64,000 bases of DNA from Hyposmocoma kahamanoa (GCF_003589595.1 NW_020653770.1:2750581-2814580), one strand, 5' to 3'. Positions 10,304 through 20,901 are shown, counted from the stretch's first letter. Numbers and translations: made by a program. Notes: generated by a model from the letters alone, not told the origin.

Positions 10304-10532
10304 CATTGACTTACAAATAAATGGACGACGGGTCTAATACAAAAAACAACGAAAAAAATGTCCCAAGTCAACTTATTCGAAATTTAAATTGTAATTTCAT
10401 CGCAGTATCGTGCTGTCAGTAGAACAAATGAAGACTAAAGCGGAGTTTGGCGCTCTGTATACGATTTTAGCGCCTTACAAGTGCGGACACTTTTTAGCGC
10501 GGACCCGACGTCCATATAATTGTAAGTCAATG
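10304..10532 (+). mobile_element. hAT-type MITE (family C), internally deleted, with 8-bp duplication
   Basis: The ends are CATTGACTTACAA and TTGTAAGTCAATG. The flanks are ACAATTAT at 10296-10303 and 10533-10540, an exact 8-bp target duplication as made by hAT transposases. It is 229 bp against 286-287 bp for the other three copies, through an internal deletion. Confidence 0.85.
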
Positions 10533-10540
10533 ACAATTAT

Positions 10541-10874
10541 ACAAGAATATGTCAATGCGGTACAAATTAGAATAAAAATAGAATATACTCAATTCGTTAC
10601 AATTTTGAGTCCATAAATTCATTTACAATTAATAAGTATGTTCATCGATAAAACAACTACATAAAAAGATTGAATTACCAAGAAAGCAAGGATTTTATAA
10701 ATTTTCAATTATTCGGCTGGCAATAAGTTAGAAGTTGTCAATGTCAACAACAAACAATCTAAAAGAATGTTCATAATTTTTTCTAACATTTTTTTTAGTA
10801 TTTTTTTAGGAGAAATCGAGGTGATTCGGTGAAATTCGACGATTAATTGCTTACAACACGTGAGAGTCAGAAAT
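10541..10874. other. AT-rich, nothing recognised
   Basis: No open frame or repeat shared with other parts of the window was found. Confidence 0.4.
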
Positions 10875-11009
10875 GCGGGTGTACCTTAACGGATCCTGAC
10901 GAATTTGGTAGCAAAAAAATATACCTAATTTGTACTATTTAGTACCTCTGTTTAAAAAATTTGTACCTCCATCAGAACGAAGTTATAGCAATATCAAAGG
11001 TACACCCGC
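10875..11009. repeat. 135-bp element with 13-bp inverted ends
   Basis: It begins GCGGGTGTACCTT and ends AAGGTACACCCGC. Its interior (from CTTAACGGATCCTGACG to GAACGAAGTTATAGCAA) is repeated directly at 11436-11552 with about 80% identity. The right end overlaps the palindrome at 10999-11040. Confidence 0.55.
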
Positions 11010-11040
11010 CGTATTGACTGGTCAATATGGCGGGTGTACC
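10999..11040. repeat. 42-bp near-perfect palindrome
   Basis: GGTACACCCGCCGTATTGAC is followed by TG and by the inverse of the same 20 bases with a single mismatch. The outer 12 bases match the ends of the 135-bp unit to the left, so it may be two element ends joined head to head. Confidence 0.8.
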
Positions 11041-11212
11041 TCGGATTACCAGTATTTATATAATAACCTTAGAATAATAACGCATAGAAACCTAGTCCGC
11101 ACACGCTAAGTGAGGCAAATTGAAGCGCGCCAAAAGGGCCTACACGAGCGGGCGGGCCTTCAGTGCTCAAGGACAACTTGCACCGCGAACAGATCAAGAA
11201 TTTTAGCTAAAA

Positions 11213-11362
11213 ATGACGAAATGTGCGGTAAATGAGTGTAAAAATACGTCAGACAAACATAAAATAGATACTAACATCACATTCCACAAGGAAGAAACTA
11301 AGATAATAACTATAAAAACTTCTTATTCCAAAAATTTGTACCCTAATAGTACTCTGAAGTAA
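11213..11362 (+). pseudogene. THAP-like zinc finger, N-terminal fragment
   Basis: An ATG frame of 49 codons begins MTKCAVNECKN and continues to TNITFHKEETK. The Cys-x4-Cys at the very N-terminus and the aromatic-His step (TFHK) are the first halves of the C2CH zinc ligands of THAP DNA-binding domains. The frame stops soon after, without the C-terminal AVPTIF-type motif. It lies between the two direct repeats at 10875-11009 and 11436-11552. It could be a short exon of a transposon gene or a decayed copy. Confidence 0.45.
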
Positions 11363-11435
11363 AGATAATTCTAGCTAGATCTGATGGTTAGTTTCTGAGA
11401 AATAAGACAAAATATGTTGAGATTTCAGAGTGCCG

Positions 11436-11552
11436 TGTGCATCTTAACGAATCATGACATATTTGGTACGAAAAAAATGTACCAAAATTGTACTATTTAG
11501 TACTTATTGCTAAAAATGTGTACCTCTATCATAACGAAGTTATAGCAAAATC
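11436..11552 (+). repeat. Second copy of the 10875-11009 repeat
   Basis: The shared blocks are CTTAACGRATC, TGTACTATTTAGTAC and TAACGAAGTTATAGCAA. The terminal inverted repeats are eroded here. Confidence 0.6.
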
Positions 11553-12800
11553 AAAATTGTAAATATTTTTGTAATTTTTTTAAAATAAATTTCCGCCATT
11601 TTAAATTTTGGTAGGGTAAGATTCCACCATGCAGCCTTTTCATATGTCAGTATTTTTCCTTGTTTTGATGGAAAAGGTGACAGCTGGAAAATAGGGACGG
11701 TACTGTAGGTGCACCCGTGACGGCTCACCCGAAGTACTAGCCTCTTGAGAATCAAAAGCTTGATAGGGAGGGTCGCTGTAATAAAACACATTATCGAATA
11801 TACGGTAGCTGTTGTGTTTGTAGTAGTTTGAATAAGAATGTCTCAAATTCAGAATTGTTCAGCGTTTCATTTCTACTTCATAGTCAAGACACTGACCCTC
11901 GATGCTAGTAAAAATATCAACACGTAAGTCAGGTTACCTAAACCTATGTACAATTCTACATTATCTTTTGTTCATCGAGCTTAGGAGACTAGGAACTTCA
12001 AATGATCTGGAAAGTTCCTCTTAAATAGACTTTAGATTCACTTGCTTTCAAAGAACCTCAAACAGACACGTTTGTCATCGCATTTTATGATAATCTGAAT
12101 TTGACTTCGAAAAGCAGATTTAAATTCGTACATGTAGGAGATAAGCCTCATGTTTTTACATTATATACAGCCCTAACAAGTAAACGAGTTGATTTTGTAA
12201 ACAATCCGTAAATCGAAACACGTGTGAATTCCCACTACACCGCCTACAAGGGCGATGGCGCTACATTTTCGATCAGATCAAAACTGCTTCAAAGATCCTA
12301 ATCTCATCATCACTTCACCACGCTACAGGTTAACTGTTCGCAACACAGTTATCAGCATATTCAAGTGGTTTTGAAATGAAACAATGGACCTCTAACACAA
12401 ATTAATTGGGATCCGGTATGTAATCCAATAAAACCAGCAAAACATCCCATCATGAAAATAACACTCCAGCCGTCTATTCTCTTTGCTCGCTGTCATCTTA
12501 TTCTTTTTTTTAATTATAACCAAATCGATTCGGTAAATTATGTATTTAAATCTGATAGTTATTGTAAGTAGTAATAAGCCTTTTAAACCAAAAATTTATC
12601 ATATAGCTTTTGCTAACACAATCGCAAATGACGACTTCTAACAACTAACTAACAATAAAAGCCCTCCAGTTCAACATTTCACTTCTAGTAGGAAGAACAC
12701 CCAGAATAGGATATACATAGACTTCAAGCCATTGGGGTAGGTCAATCTTCTACTTGCTGCAGCCCACCTGACACACCTTTCGCCCCACCTGCTGGCATTT
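11553..12800. other. No gene recognised
   Basis: Short frames on the minus strand at 11540-11846 have no motif. 12690-12800 is less AT-rich and opens directly into a family A copy. No function can be supported. Confidence 0.35.
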
Positions 12801-12801
12801 A

Positions 12802-13089
12802 GTAGCAGTAGAGCTCCTTGTGAAAGAGTTCGTCCAGGAAAGTACTGCTGCCTTAGCTATTTCTGCCACCAAGCAGTAATGTTAGCATTACTATGTTACG
12901 GTTTTGATGGGTAAGGGAGCTGGTGAAATTACAGGCACATGGGACTTTTCAACTCATGTCTCAGAGTGATCGGCGCAGTGGCAGTGCCCCTCAGATCTTT
13001 GCGATTTAACGCTCTGAGTGGCACTGTAACTATTACGGACAGGCGTGTAGCTTACCAACAGGCGGCAGACTTGTTCGTCCCTTTTTTAA
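12802..13089 (+). repeat. Family A, near full-length copy
   Basis: It starts at GTAGCAGTAGAGCTCC and runs through the tail TTCGTCCCTTTTTTAA. It is the most complete copy in the window and defines a length of about 290 bp. Confidence 0.75.
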
Positions 13090-13438
13090 ATTTATTTGCA
13101 AAATGTTTACCATACTAAGGTAAACCTAAAATGATGAGTAATCTTTGAAATTTTTATGATCTATGTGGCATTGTGAACCGACGTTATAGAGCAATTTGTT
13201 ATTATATCTTGTGAAAACATTAGATACTAACTAGGAGATAGAATGAGACTATCACAAAAATTGGTATCATAAACAAAATCGTCTACATCAGTGGTGGGAA
13301 AATTAACCGAATGAAAAAATATTCAACACACGCGCAGCTATTTTACACGATTTTACCGTCACTGGGTTTGTGGAGTAGCAACTTAATTTACTTCCACTTT
13401 TATTAACACTGACTTCCACAAAGTAACCCTGAATCTAT
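13090..13438. other. AT-rich, nothing recognised
   Basis: This is a spacer between two family A copies with no coding or repeat signal. Confidence 0.4.
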
Positions 13439-13931
13439 TAATTACCTATTTCTGCCGCTTAGCAGTGATGTAAGCATTACTGCGGTTTACCTATCGAAAG
13501 CCGAAATGACATTTTCCAGAAATAACGGTTGCTCGAATTTTCATAACCTCGAAAGTAATTTTGAGAGGAAAATGATTTTTCTTTTAAACCTAACTTAACC
13601 TAATGTAACCGAACCTAATCGTGTCTTTGCGATAAATATCCAACATATCCTGAAAGAGCAATGGTTACGTCATAATTCTGTTTTCGGGGTAATGAAAATT
13701 CGAACAAACGTCATTTCGGAAAAAATAAATTCGAGTTTGTGATAATTTACCATCACTGCGTTTCGGTGCTGGTGAAATTGGCACATGGGACTTAACAACT
13801 TAAGCGCAGTGGCAGTGCAGAGGTCTTCATGATGTAAAGCTCTCAGTGGCACTGCAATTGTTATGGACAGGCGTGTCTCTTACAACCAGGCGCACGACTT
13901 GTTTGTCCCGTCAATTAATATCATAAAAAAA
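13439..13931 (+). repeat. Family A copy split by MITE-D
   Basis: Family A runs to about 13489, is interrupted, and resumes at GGTGCTGGTGAAATTGGCAC (from about 13767) to the TTTGTCCCGTCA tail. The join places the insert within the run after the AGCATTACTG hairpin. Confidence 0.7.
13490..13766. mobile_element. MITE-D, about 275 bp, nested in family A
   Basis: The ends fold on each other: CCGAAATGAC and GCTCGAATTTTCATAACCTC near the left match, inverted, GTAATGAAAATTCGAAC and GTCATTTCGG near the right. The centre contains an AACCTAACTTAACC string. A partial second copy lies inverted at 31244-31392. Confidence 0.65.
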
Positions 13932-14024
13932 AGTAAATGTCTTGCTTTTCTAATATGAATTTTTCGCGTAAATACCTACCTTTATATTAAAGAGGAGAAA
14001 GTATAAATGTATCAGTTATGATTT

Positions 14025-14230
14025 ATAATACAAATACAAATATGCTTTATTGTCACAATGACACTTTCTGACATAAATAACCTGTTAAGCCAAAATATAA
14101 ACAAACAATAAACGGTACGCCAAACATGTCATAGGGCATAATGAAGTGTCTCAGCTTGTGCTGTCTGGAACCGTTGTTGTCGCAGACAGCGCTGTTTTTC
14201 AACTACCTCCTTGTCCCTAAGATCTTAGGC
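14025..14230 (-). repeat. Probable LINE 3' end with simple-repeat tail
   Basis: Read on the minus strand it ends in ...CAATAAAGCATATTTGTATTTGTATT, the form of a LINE 3' UTR and its short-repeat tail. There is no coding sequence left to assign a clade. Confidence 0.35.
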
Positions 14231-14235
14231 AGGCT

Positions 14236-15120
14236 TAAATGCAACGAGAGCCTAAAAACAATTATAAAAAACCATTATTTAGTATTATTTAATAATTCAA
14301 TATTATTACACATGTAATGGGTGAAGATAAACAAATTGTAACCAAAATTAAACAAAATAAGAAAAAAAAAACATCAATAGGTTTTGTGGTGACAATCATT
14401 ATTTACATGATTTTTCGAATTCTTTTTTATTTATGCCTACTTATGACTAAAATACAGAGTTATTTTCATTCGATTCCCTAGTTTTATTTTCCCAATGAGG
14501 GTAGAAAATCAAACAAAGAAATCCGAAAATTGAAATAATTATAATAATAAAAAAAAATTCAAATAAAAATTTTGAAATAAAAAAAGGTACATAAAATTAT
14601 TTTCAACACATTTGCTCGTAACGGGCTTCTTATTGTATCGCTTTTAGGCTCATAAACCTAGCTATTGAACACGCGTTTGTAATTATATTACAAAACGTGT
14701 GTGTAATAAGTATAGGCTTAACCGGATTAAGATGTATCTCACAACAAGGCCTATGTATTAAAACTATGCATTCTTAAATTATCCGGGTTATGTCTTTGAA
14801 ATTAACTTGGTCTATTAAAAAAACAGCTCTAACCTACATATTATAAGATTCAAATTACAATGACAGTAATCCCAAACAAACAGGGTCACAGTTTTTTTTT
14901 TATTTCTGTTTAATACGGTTGTGTAGTCTTACCTTACAAATAATATTTTTATTAATAAATTTATATTTCTTATTTGATGTGATAAATATAGAAAAACATA
15001 CACAATATACACCTATAAAACTTTAATTGAATAAAATTACTTATTTTGGATAATATTTTACACGAATTTGAGTGAAATAAGGACATATTTATATTATTTC
15101 GCATTGGCTGTTTAGGAATT
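14236..15120. other. Very AT-rich, nothing recognised
   Basis: Long A and T runs fill most of this stretch. No open frame over 60 codons and no shared repeat. Confidence 0.45.
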
Positions 15121-15615
15121 TCACCTAAGTCTCATTATTGCCGAAGCACCTGCGCGCGCATATCCGCACCACGGCGCCAGGCGCAGAAAAAATAACTCTG
15201 CGCGCCAATTTCCATTGATACGTTCGAAACGTTTATATACGCTGTGTGTTAGATAATTACCTAGGTGTTTAAAATGTCCTGCTCAAGCACGGAAGAAAAC
15301 ATTTTGATGGATTTAACACCGCCCGAAATCCTCACAGAGGCACAAAACGCAAGTGACAGTTTATTACCTTCGAAATCCAGAGAAAAATACATGGCTGCAT
15401 ATGAAACTTTTAATTAATGCCAAATAAAGCTATTTTTCATTTCCATTTTACTCAAGTTTGTTTCATTTTCCTCGCAAATGTGTTGAAAAACGTCGTATGA
15501 AACACGTGTGCTTTGATCATTACACTCTCGGCTTTCTTATCGCGCTCGCCTGCGGCTCGCGCGAGTAATAACGCCTCGTGTGTAATGACCAACTTAGCAC
15601 ACTTGTATCATAATG
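15121..15615 (+). mobile_element. Crypton-like (family F) element, deletion derivative
   Basis: A GC-rich 5' region (GCGCGCATATCCGC...) leads to TATATA near 15235 and to the short frame at 15273-15416. A 3' tail with AAAAACGTCGTATGA and an inverted repeat (CACGTGTGC and GCACACTTGTATCA) follows. The tail alone recurs at 215-352. Only the N-terminus of the protein survives, so this is a non-autonomous derivative. Confidence 0.5.
15273..15416 (+). pseudogene. Truncated tyrosine-recombinase-like N-terminus (47 codons)
   Basis: The ATG is near 15273. The peptide begins MSCSSTEENILMDL and ends LLPSKSREKYMAAYETFN before TAA. The segment LLP-x-KS-x-x-x-Y-x-x-x-Y-x-x-F is the opening of the core-binding (SAM-like) domain in a family of arthropod tyrosine recombinases related to Cryptons. 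The catalytic domain with its R-H-R-Y residues is missing, because the frame stops where the domain should continue (W-R...). A TATA-like box lies about 40 bp upstream. Assignment is from motif memory; a related zinc-finger or host protein with the same domain is possible. Confidence 0.45.
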
Positions 15616-15639
15616 TACTATTTTTTTACGGGTCGTCGT

Positions 15640-16144
15640 AACGGGCCTAAAACCTTTGGTTTTTCCGCTTCCGAGTACACTACTCCCCTGAATAATTGCC
15701 GGCGCAGAAGGAAGGCCACAGGACGCTCGCAAATTGGTAGCCGTTGGAAAGGTAGCGGAAATACTTTGTCCTAATCCGGACGTTTTTTCGGATTGATTGT
15801 CCGAATGGTGTGAAAAGGTATGAAACGGTAGCTTTCCAACCCGAAGGTAGGTGGTAACAATTATCTCGAAGGTAACTCCTGCAACGGACAAACAACTAGT
15901 AGTAACAGTCCTTTTGCTTCCGTTCTGAAAGCACACCGACGGCAAAAGAGAATGATGGAAGCACCTTTAAAAATCCTCCTGAAGTGTTCCCCTTGCGCTA
16001 TAACATGGAGTTCTTCAAAAGACGTGTAAACAAGGTTCTCCGGAGTCGGCAACGCATGGGTGATGCCTCTGGTATTGCTCGTGTCCATGGGCGACAATGA
16101 CCACCTCCCATCAAGTGGCTTGTCTGCTCGTTTGCCTACTGGTT

Positions 16145-16175
<31 letters not shown>
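15640..16175 (+). mobile_element. Non-LTR retrotransposon 3' end with poly(A)
   Basis: Near 15985-16100 the frame reads PPEVFPLRYNMEFFKRRVNK, the C-terminal LPxxVFPxRYxxxxFKxRVN motif of a common insect LINE. A 3' UTR with CATCAAGTGGCTTGTCTGCTC and a tail of about 29 A follows at 16149-16177. The coding part upstream is frameshifted. The long poly(A) suggests a fairly young insertion. Minus-strand open frames across 15520-16097 are shadows of this sequence. Confidence 0.7.
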
Positions 16176-16176
<1 letters not shown>

Positions 16177-16177
16177 T

Positions 16178-17250
16178 ATTTAAAAACGAATTTAGGTACT
16201 AAGGCCGAGATGTTTACTTATTGTTGGAAAATAAAATATAAAACTAAATAAGCCAACGAAAACGTCTGGGGAGAAAATACAATTAAATCTGATTGTTACA
16301 ATTTGAAATTTTGGTGATGCAATCTTTAAAATTTCTCAAACCGTATGGTACTATGGTTAAAATTTACGTTGTGCATATCTATATAATCGTAGAAAGAGCT
16401 GCAATAACGACATAGTACAATTTGGCACAATACAAAACATGAAATTAGCAAATAAAAGTGTTACAAGCGTTTTGTGTGTCATTCAACTTACCCTAAAGCG
16501 GAAACTTTTACTTTCACAATTATATAAGTACGTTTAATGTGATTGGGAAGCAATAATCTTCGTTAAAAGTAAGTGTTGCACTTTTGAATATACGTAACGG
16601 TTTTTTTATATCGTGAGCGTGGCCAAGCTGGGCGAGGACTAGCTCCGAAGACGTTGTGACGCAATCTGAAGAGCTCGGCAGCCGCCGGCGCTGGTTTCGG
16701 TGTTTTACCGCGCCTCCCCTCTCTGCGTCTCCGACATCATTCGAAAAGCAACGTAAGCTGCCATAGGTTTTGACCAATTTGGTATATGGTAAATCATGGT
16801 TTTAATGTTTTATTATTTAAAAATAGGATATATTTGTTGAAGATAATTTTTGTGTTAAATTTGAAACGATGTATTGTAAAATGTATTTAACAACGTTGTA
16901 ACGTCCGTTAAATAGTGTAAATAGTAGGGATATTTTTGTTTTTTATGTGCCTCCTTCCACCCCCCAAAGATATTGTACTGTTTAAAATTGTACTTACGTA
17001 CTTATGTCTTTTTTGTACCTAATTATTATATATTTGACTATGTTTCTAAAATTTAAATAGCATTATTATACTAAATTAAAAAATAAAATTGCTAAAATTG
17101 CTAGATGTGATTTGTAAAATTGTAAAATAGTAATAGTTCAATAAAATTGTCAAATAAGACTAAAAACCAATAAAACAAATTACAGTAAAAAAATAAATAA
17201 AATATTGCGTCAAAATTCTATTTATAAATAAATGCATTATAGGAAATGAA
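16178..17250. other. AT-rich, nothing firmly recognised
   Basis: 16600-16750 is a GC-richer island with no supported frame. The remainder is AT-rich with many TAAA runs. Confidence 0.4.
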
Positions 17251-17251
17251 A

Positions 17252-17839
17252 CTAATTTTCCGGATTTAAATCGCGTATATTTGTTTTTTCAAACAAACCG
17301 ACGTTTCGGGCCCTTTACAGGTCCCATGGTCACGGTACACTGAGATAATACAGTCATCAACCAGTTATGCCTAATATTAATGCAAACCACCCTATTTTTT
17401 CACATTCCAACAAACATTCCAATTTACGCTACATTACGTTTTACAACTTTTTTTATTGAATGAATTATTATAAAGTTCAATTTATTACTAATTAATAACA
17501 GAAATTAGAATAAATTAAAACATATTAATTAGTACTGCAGTCTTAAATCTGTTTGGGATTTTTCATCGGAGGAAATACAGGATCCCAAACTGGTGGTACG
17601 GAGAAACCATCTTCCCTGTTGAAATTAGGATGTTTTTTAATTTCAATGGACTCTCGCAGCATCCTGGGTTTATAACGTACTTCTTTTGCAAGGACCTGGG
17701 GTTTGTCAAACTGCATTGAATGTGTAAGTTTATCCATGACATGCTCGCAGACTTCAGACTTGTTTACACACGCGCGTTTGTGTGTGTGTGTGTAAAATTT
17801 CACCAAGAACAATATTATACCAATCCATTTATAAAACAT
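17252..17839 (-). mobile_element. Penelope-like element, 3' part with GIY-YIG C-terminus
   Basis: On the minus strand the frame 17839-17543 includes SEVCEHVMDKLTHSMQFDK, then LAKEVRYKPRMLRESIEIKK and NFNREDGF, ending in PVWDPVF. This is the typical end of Penelope-like proteins: the C-terminal part of the GIY-YIG endonuclease (AEH...TGH) followed by the RESxEI...NxNREGG segment. The 3' UTR contains GGGCCCGAAACGTCGG and ends ...GTTTCATTTCCTAT at 17250. The element is 5'-truncated within a GT-rich run near 17765-17795. Reverse transcriptase is absent. Confidence 0.7.
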
Positions 17840-18580
17840 CCTATACTGCCTTAGTTATACCGCGAAATCTAGACTTTTAACACATTCGTTATATATTGAA
17901 GCACTAAACACAGAGTGACGAGAGCGTTTTATCTTGCTTTGATGGTTATTTGATAGCTGTCTCTGAGAGGCAGTAAACTTTACTACCAAAGCTAAGTAAA
18001 CGAAACTCGTGGAGTGTCGATCGTTTTTATATTCTACGGTCAAAATGGCGGACTTTAGGAGAACTCGGATTGGAATTGAACTGGAAAATTGCAGTGATAT
18101 TCTTGTTTGCAGAACGCTTGCCGTCTATATAGGATGTCCTGGGCTCACTCAAATTGACCTCGTCAAATCATATCAAATCAAATAATTTATTTCTTTGTGA
18201 TACACAGGTTATAAAGTTGTTACTCGTTCGCTCTGTGTTTTTATAAAATGACATCGAATAGTAGACGTGTTTATTATTGTGTTTGTGGTTGTTGCTGGTA
18301 TGAAAATATCAATAATTTAATAAAGATTTATTTCATTATAGCACGAGAATTCACGTGCCGAAACAGGCAGAAATTGCCTTATTTGTCTTATTTATACTAT
18401 AGCAAAAAGGGTCACCACACTTTTTTGCCTTTTTGCAAGAAACTCTTCGACTGTATAATACGACAGACTAACTGGTGTAATAGTGGGGGGCGCCTCATTT
18501 GTGTGAAAATTTAATACAATTTTCACTTGGAAAATATATTCCTTCTTCCTTATATACGGATTTACGACCAAACGCGTAAT
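17840..18580. other. No gene recognised
   Basis: A TCAAATCATATCAAATCAAA string at 18164-18183 looks like the short-repeat tail of an inverted LINE 3' end. The frame at 18248-18514 has no motif and is not supported. Confidence 0.35.
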
Positions 18581-18686
18581 CTATTTGCACATCCTTTGCT
18601 CTTTTAAGACCAGACTGTCAAGTAGTTTCTTCTACTCTGATGAACCTCAAATCCGATAGTGCGCTTGGTTGGGATAATGTCCCTAC

Positions 18687-19295
18687 CCGCTCATGCGATG
18701 CGCTCCTCCTACCGCAAAATGGCGGCTATTTGGTTTCGCAAATTAGAAAAGCATTCAGTTTAAATACACGTTTTTATAAATAAAAATTATTATTCTGCAT
18801 TGCTAAATAAATACCCTCCGTATTACCAACAAAAACATCTCAAATAAAATGCAGTAATACACCGCAAATCCTGCACTTAAAAAGCACTAATGAAGTTTTT
18901 GGTGTACTTGGATAAATATGATAATATTCCGTATGAGTGATTCTAACGTTTACCATGAAATTACTCCTTAAAGTATAGTTTATGTGGAGATATACATATA
19001 TATATATATATATATGTACTAAGTATAATAGTGTTTTCAATAAATAAACACCGAAATTACCAGCCCAAACAATAACACACACGATTGTCGTGACGTATTT
19101 TTGAAGTTGTTTTTTTTTTAAATGACAGACCCAGGCATTAAAAACTTTATGGTTTGCTAGAGTAGTTACCGAAATAGCAATTAATATTAGTTCTTTTACC
19201 TGATATAACTTCGATATCCGATAAATCGGTATAAAGTCATCACCGGTACCTCTAGGTGTGGTATGCGTCTACGGCTGCATGTATCGCTTGAGCGG
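18687..19295 (-). mobile_element. TIR element H, copy 1 (609 bp)
   Basis: The ends are CCGCTCATGC and GCTTGAGCGG. It matches 41251-41840 inverted along its whole length, apart from a microsatellite and small indels. The flanks CTAC and CTAT fit a 4-bp duplication with one change; removing one copy restores the LINE frame (VP-IRL-LKM). No transposase is encoded. Confidence 0.75.
18990..19015. repeat. (TA)n microsatellite inside element H
   Basis: ACATATATATATATATATATATATGT-type run that is absent from the second H copy. Confidence 0.9.
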
Positions 19296-20181
19296 CTATT
19301 AGACTTCTAAAAATGGCCTCTAGACATGTCGTACCTGTAACTACGCAATTGGCTAACCTCTGCTTTGAGCGAAGTATTGTCCACTTGCTCTAAAAATTGC
19401 CATCATCACGTCAGTGCACAAAAGTGAAAACAAAGATACGCCTAGTAATAATCAACCCATATTAGCCCTAACAGCAATTTCCAATGTAATTGAAAAGTAG
19501 ATAAACTTACGACTAACCAGCTACTTAAATACAAAAAACCTCTTCTCAAAAACTCAATACGGTTTACGCTAAGGTGTGTCAACAGAAGACGCGGTGTTAG
19601 CCCTTGCCACAAAAATTGTTACCCAGGTAGACTCTCGGAACAAATATACCACATTTTTTCTAGACCTGACAAAGGCGTTCGACACCGTGTCTATTCCAAT
19701 TAATTCTTATGCATAGGCGTGAAGAAATTAGCATCAGAGGAACACAACACTACTTTTTGAGGCTTACCTACAGACCTAGAAATAGCTCGTGAAAGTAGGC
19801 AGTTTCATCAGCGAGGAGAAGGACCTTTGGCGTCCCGCAAGGATCAGTTCTGGGACCAACCTTATTTCTTATTTACATAAATAATTTAACTGCTATGCTG
19901 ATGATACTGCCGTGGTATTCACTGGTCATTCATGGGAGTCAGTACGTAGCTCTGCGGAAAAAGGACTTCAATAAAATAGCGAAATGGTTAAACACGAATT
20001 TGCTGACTTTTGACACACCAAAGATGAATTACATTTGTCTCACGATAAATAATATCACCCAGTGATAATTTTTCACTTAAAATCCACACTTGTTTGAATC
20101 TGGATACGTGTTCGTGTGAATCGATAAAAAAGGTCTCGTCAATAAAATATTTAGGGGTAATAGTTGACCAGCGCTTATATA

Positions 20182-20388
20182 ATAAAAAAACAAATAACAC
20201 ACACACTCATCATAGCCCCATAGTGCCATGGATACATACATGGATACATAGACAACCACAAATTACACCCAAACTCACGAGATAAATAAATGTAGGCAGT
20301 ACAAATATTTCTAGCAACCCGGGAATCGAACCTGGGTTCTCTGCGTAGTAGCCCGGTATGGTAACCGTTCGGCCACGGAGGCCGTTTA
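20182..20388 (-). mobile_element. tRNA-derived SINE-1, copy 1
   Basis: Read leftward from 20388 it starts GGCCTCCGTGGCCGAACGG (box A region), with box B GGTTCGATTCC near 20325. The acceptor stem is not complementary, so it is not a tRNA gene. A tail with TTTGGGTGTAATTTGTGG follows and ends in a T-rich run. It is inserted in the LINE right after VDQRL. A second copy is at 40236-40358. Confidence 0.75.
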
Positions 20389-20901
20389 AATCGTGTCATC
20401 ATCATATAGAGCTATTAGAAAATAGAGCCAGGCACCTATATAGATTTTAAAAAACTTAGGCATGTAGGAGCTTGAATCACTAATAAAAGTAAAAAAAATA
20501 AAATATTTACATTATAAGTTATAAGCTAATGCTTGTCTGTTTGGGGTGGAGCAAATAAAACAAACTTTTCACAGTTAGAAAGGGCCCAACGATCATTGTT
20601 GAAAGTAATGGATTTTAAACCTTATAGATTTCCTACAGAAACCCTTTGAAAGTAATGTCCCCACGGTTAGGAAGTTATTTATCTTACAAACCATCCTTAG
20701 AACTCATAAAACTTAACACTTTAATCATACATTTCTCTAGAGACGGCGGCATTACAGGGTAGTTCACGAAATTGGGGAACGAACGAAGTATGCTCAGAGA
20801 CAAATTATAAAACTATCAACCTATCTTCACAACATTGTGAACAAATGATAATAATTTATTTATTTGTGAAGACACAGTTTATATAGAAGCTGACATGTAC
20901 A

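Larger units (their letters stand above)
18580..20895 (+). mobile_element. Jockey-like LINE, decayed, with two nested insertions
   Basis: Reverse transcriptase pieces appear in order: LNLKSDSALGWDNVP (18640-18680), LLKMASRHVVPVTTQLANLC (19305-19365), motif A FFLDLTKAFDTVS (19655-19695) and motif B GVPQGSVLGPTLFLIYINNL (about 19830-19890). The YADD box is deleted or frameshifted. Then come VSSIKYLGVIVDQRL (20130-20175) and the C-terminal WGGANKTNFSQLERAQRSLL (20540-20600). Element H (18687-19295) and SINE-1 (20182-20388) interrupt it. Many stops; inactive. Confidence 0.8.

Noticed and set aside
15520..15945. A 141-codon minus-strand gene
   Set aside because: It lies antisense to a LINE 3' end whose sense frame and poly(A) are recognisable.
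20310..20388. A tRNA gene on the minus strand
   Set aside because: Box A and box B are present but the acceptor ends do not pair and the same head and tail recur at 40236-40358, so it is a tRNA-derived SINE.
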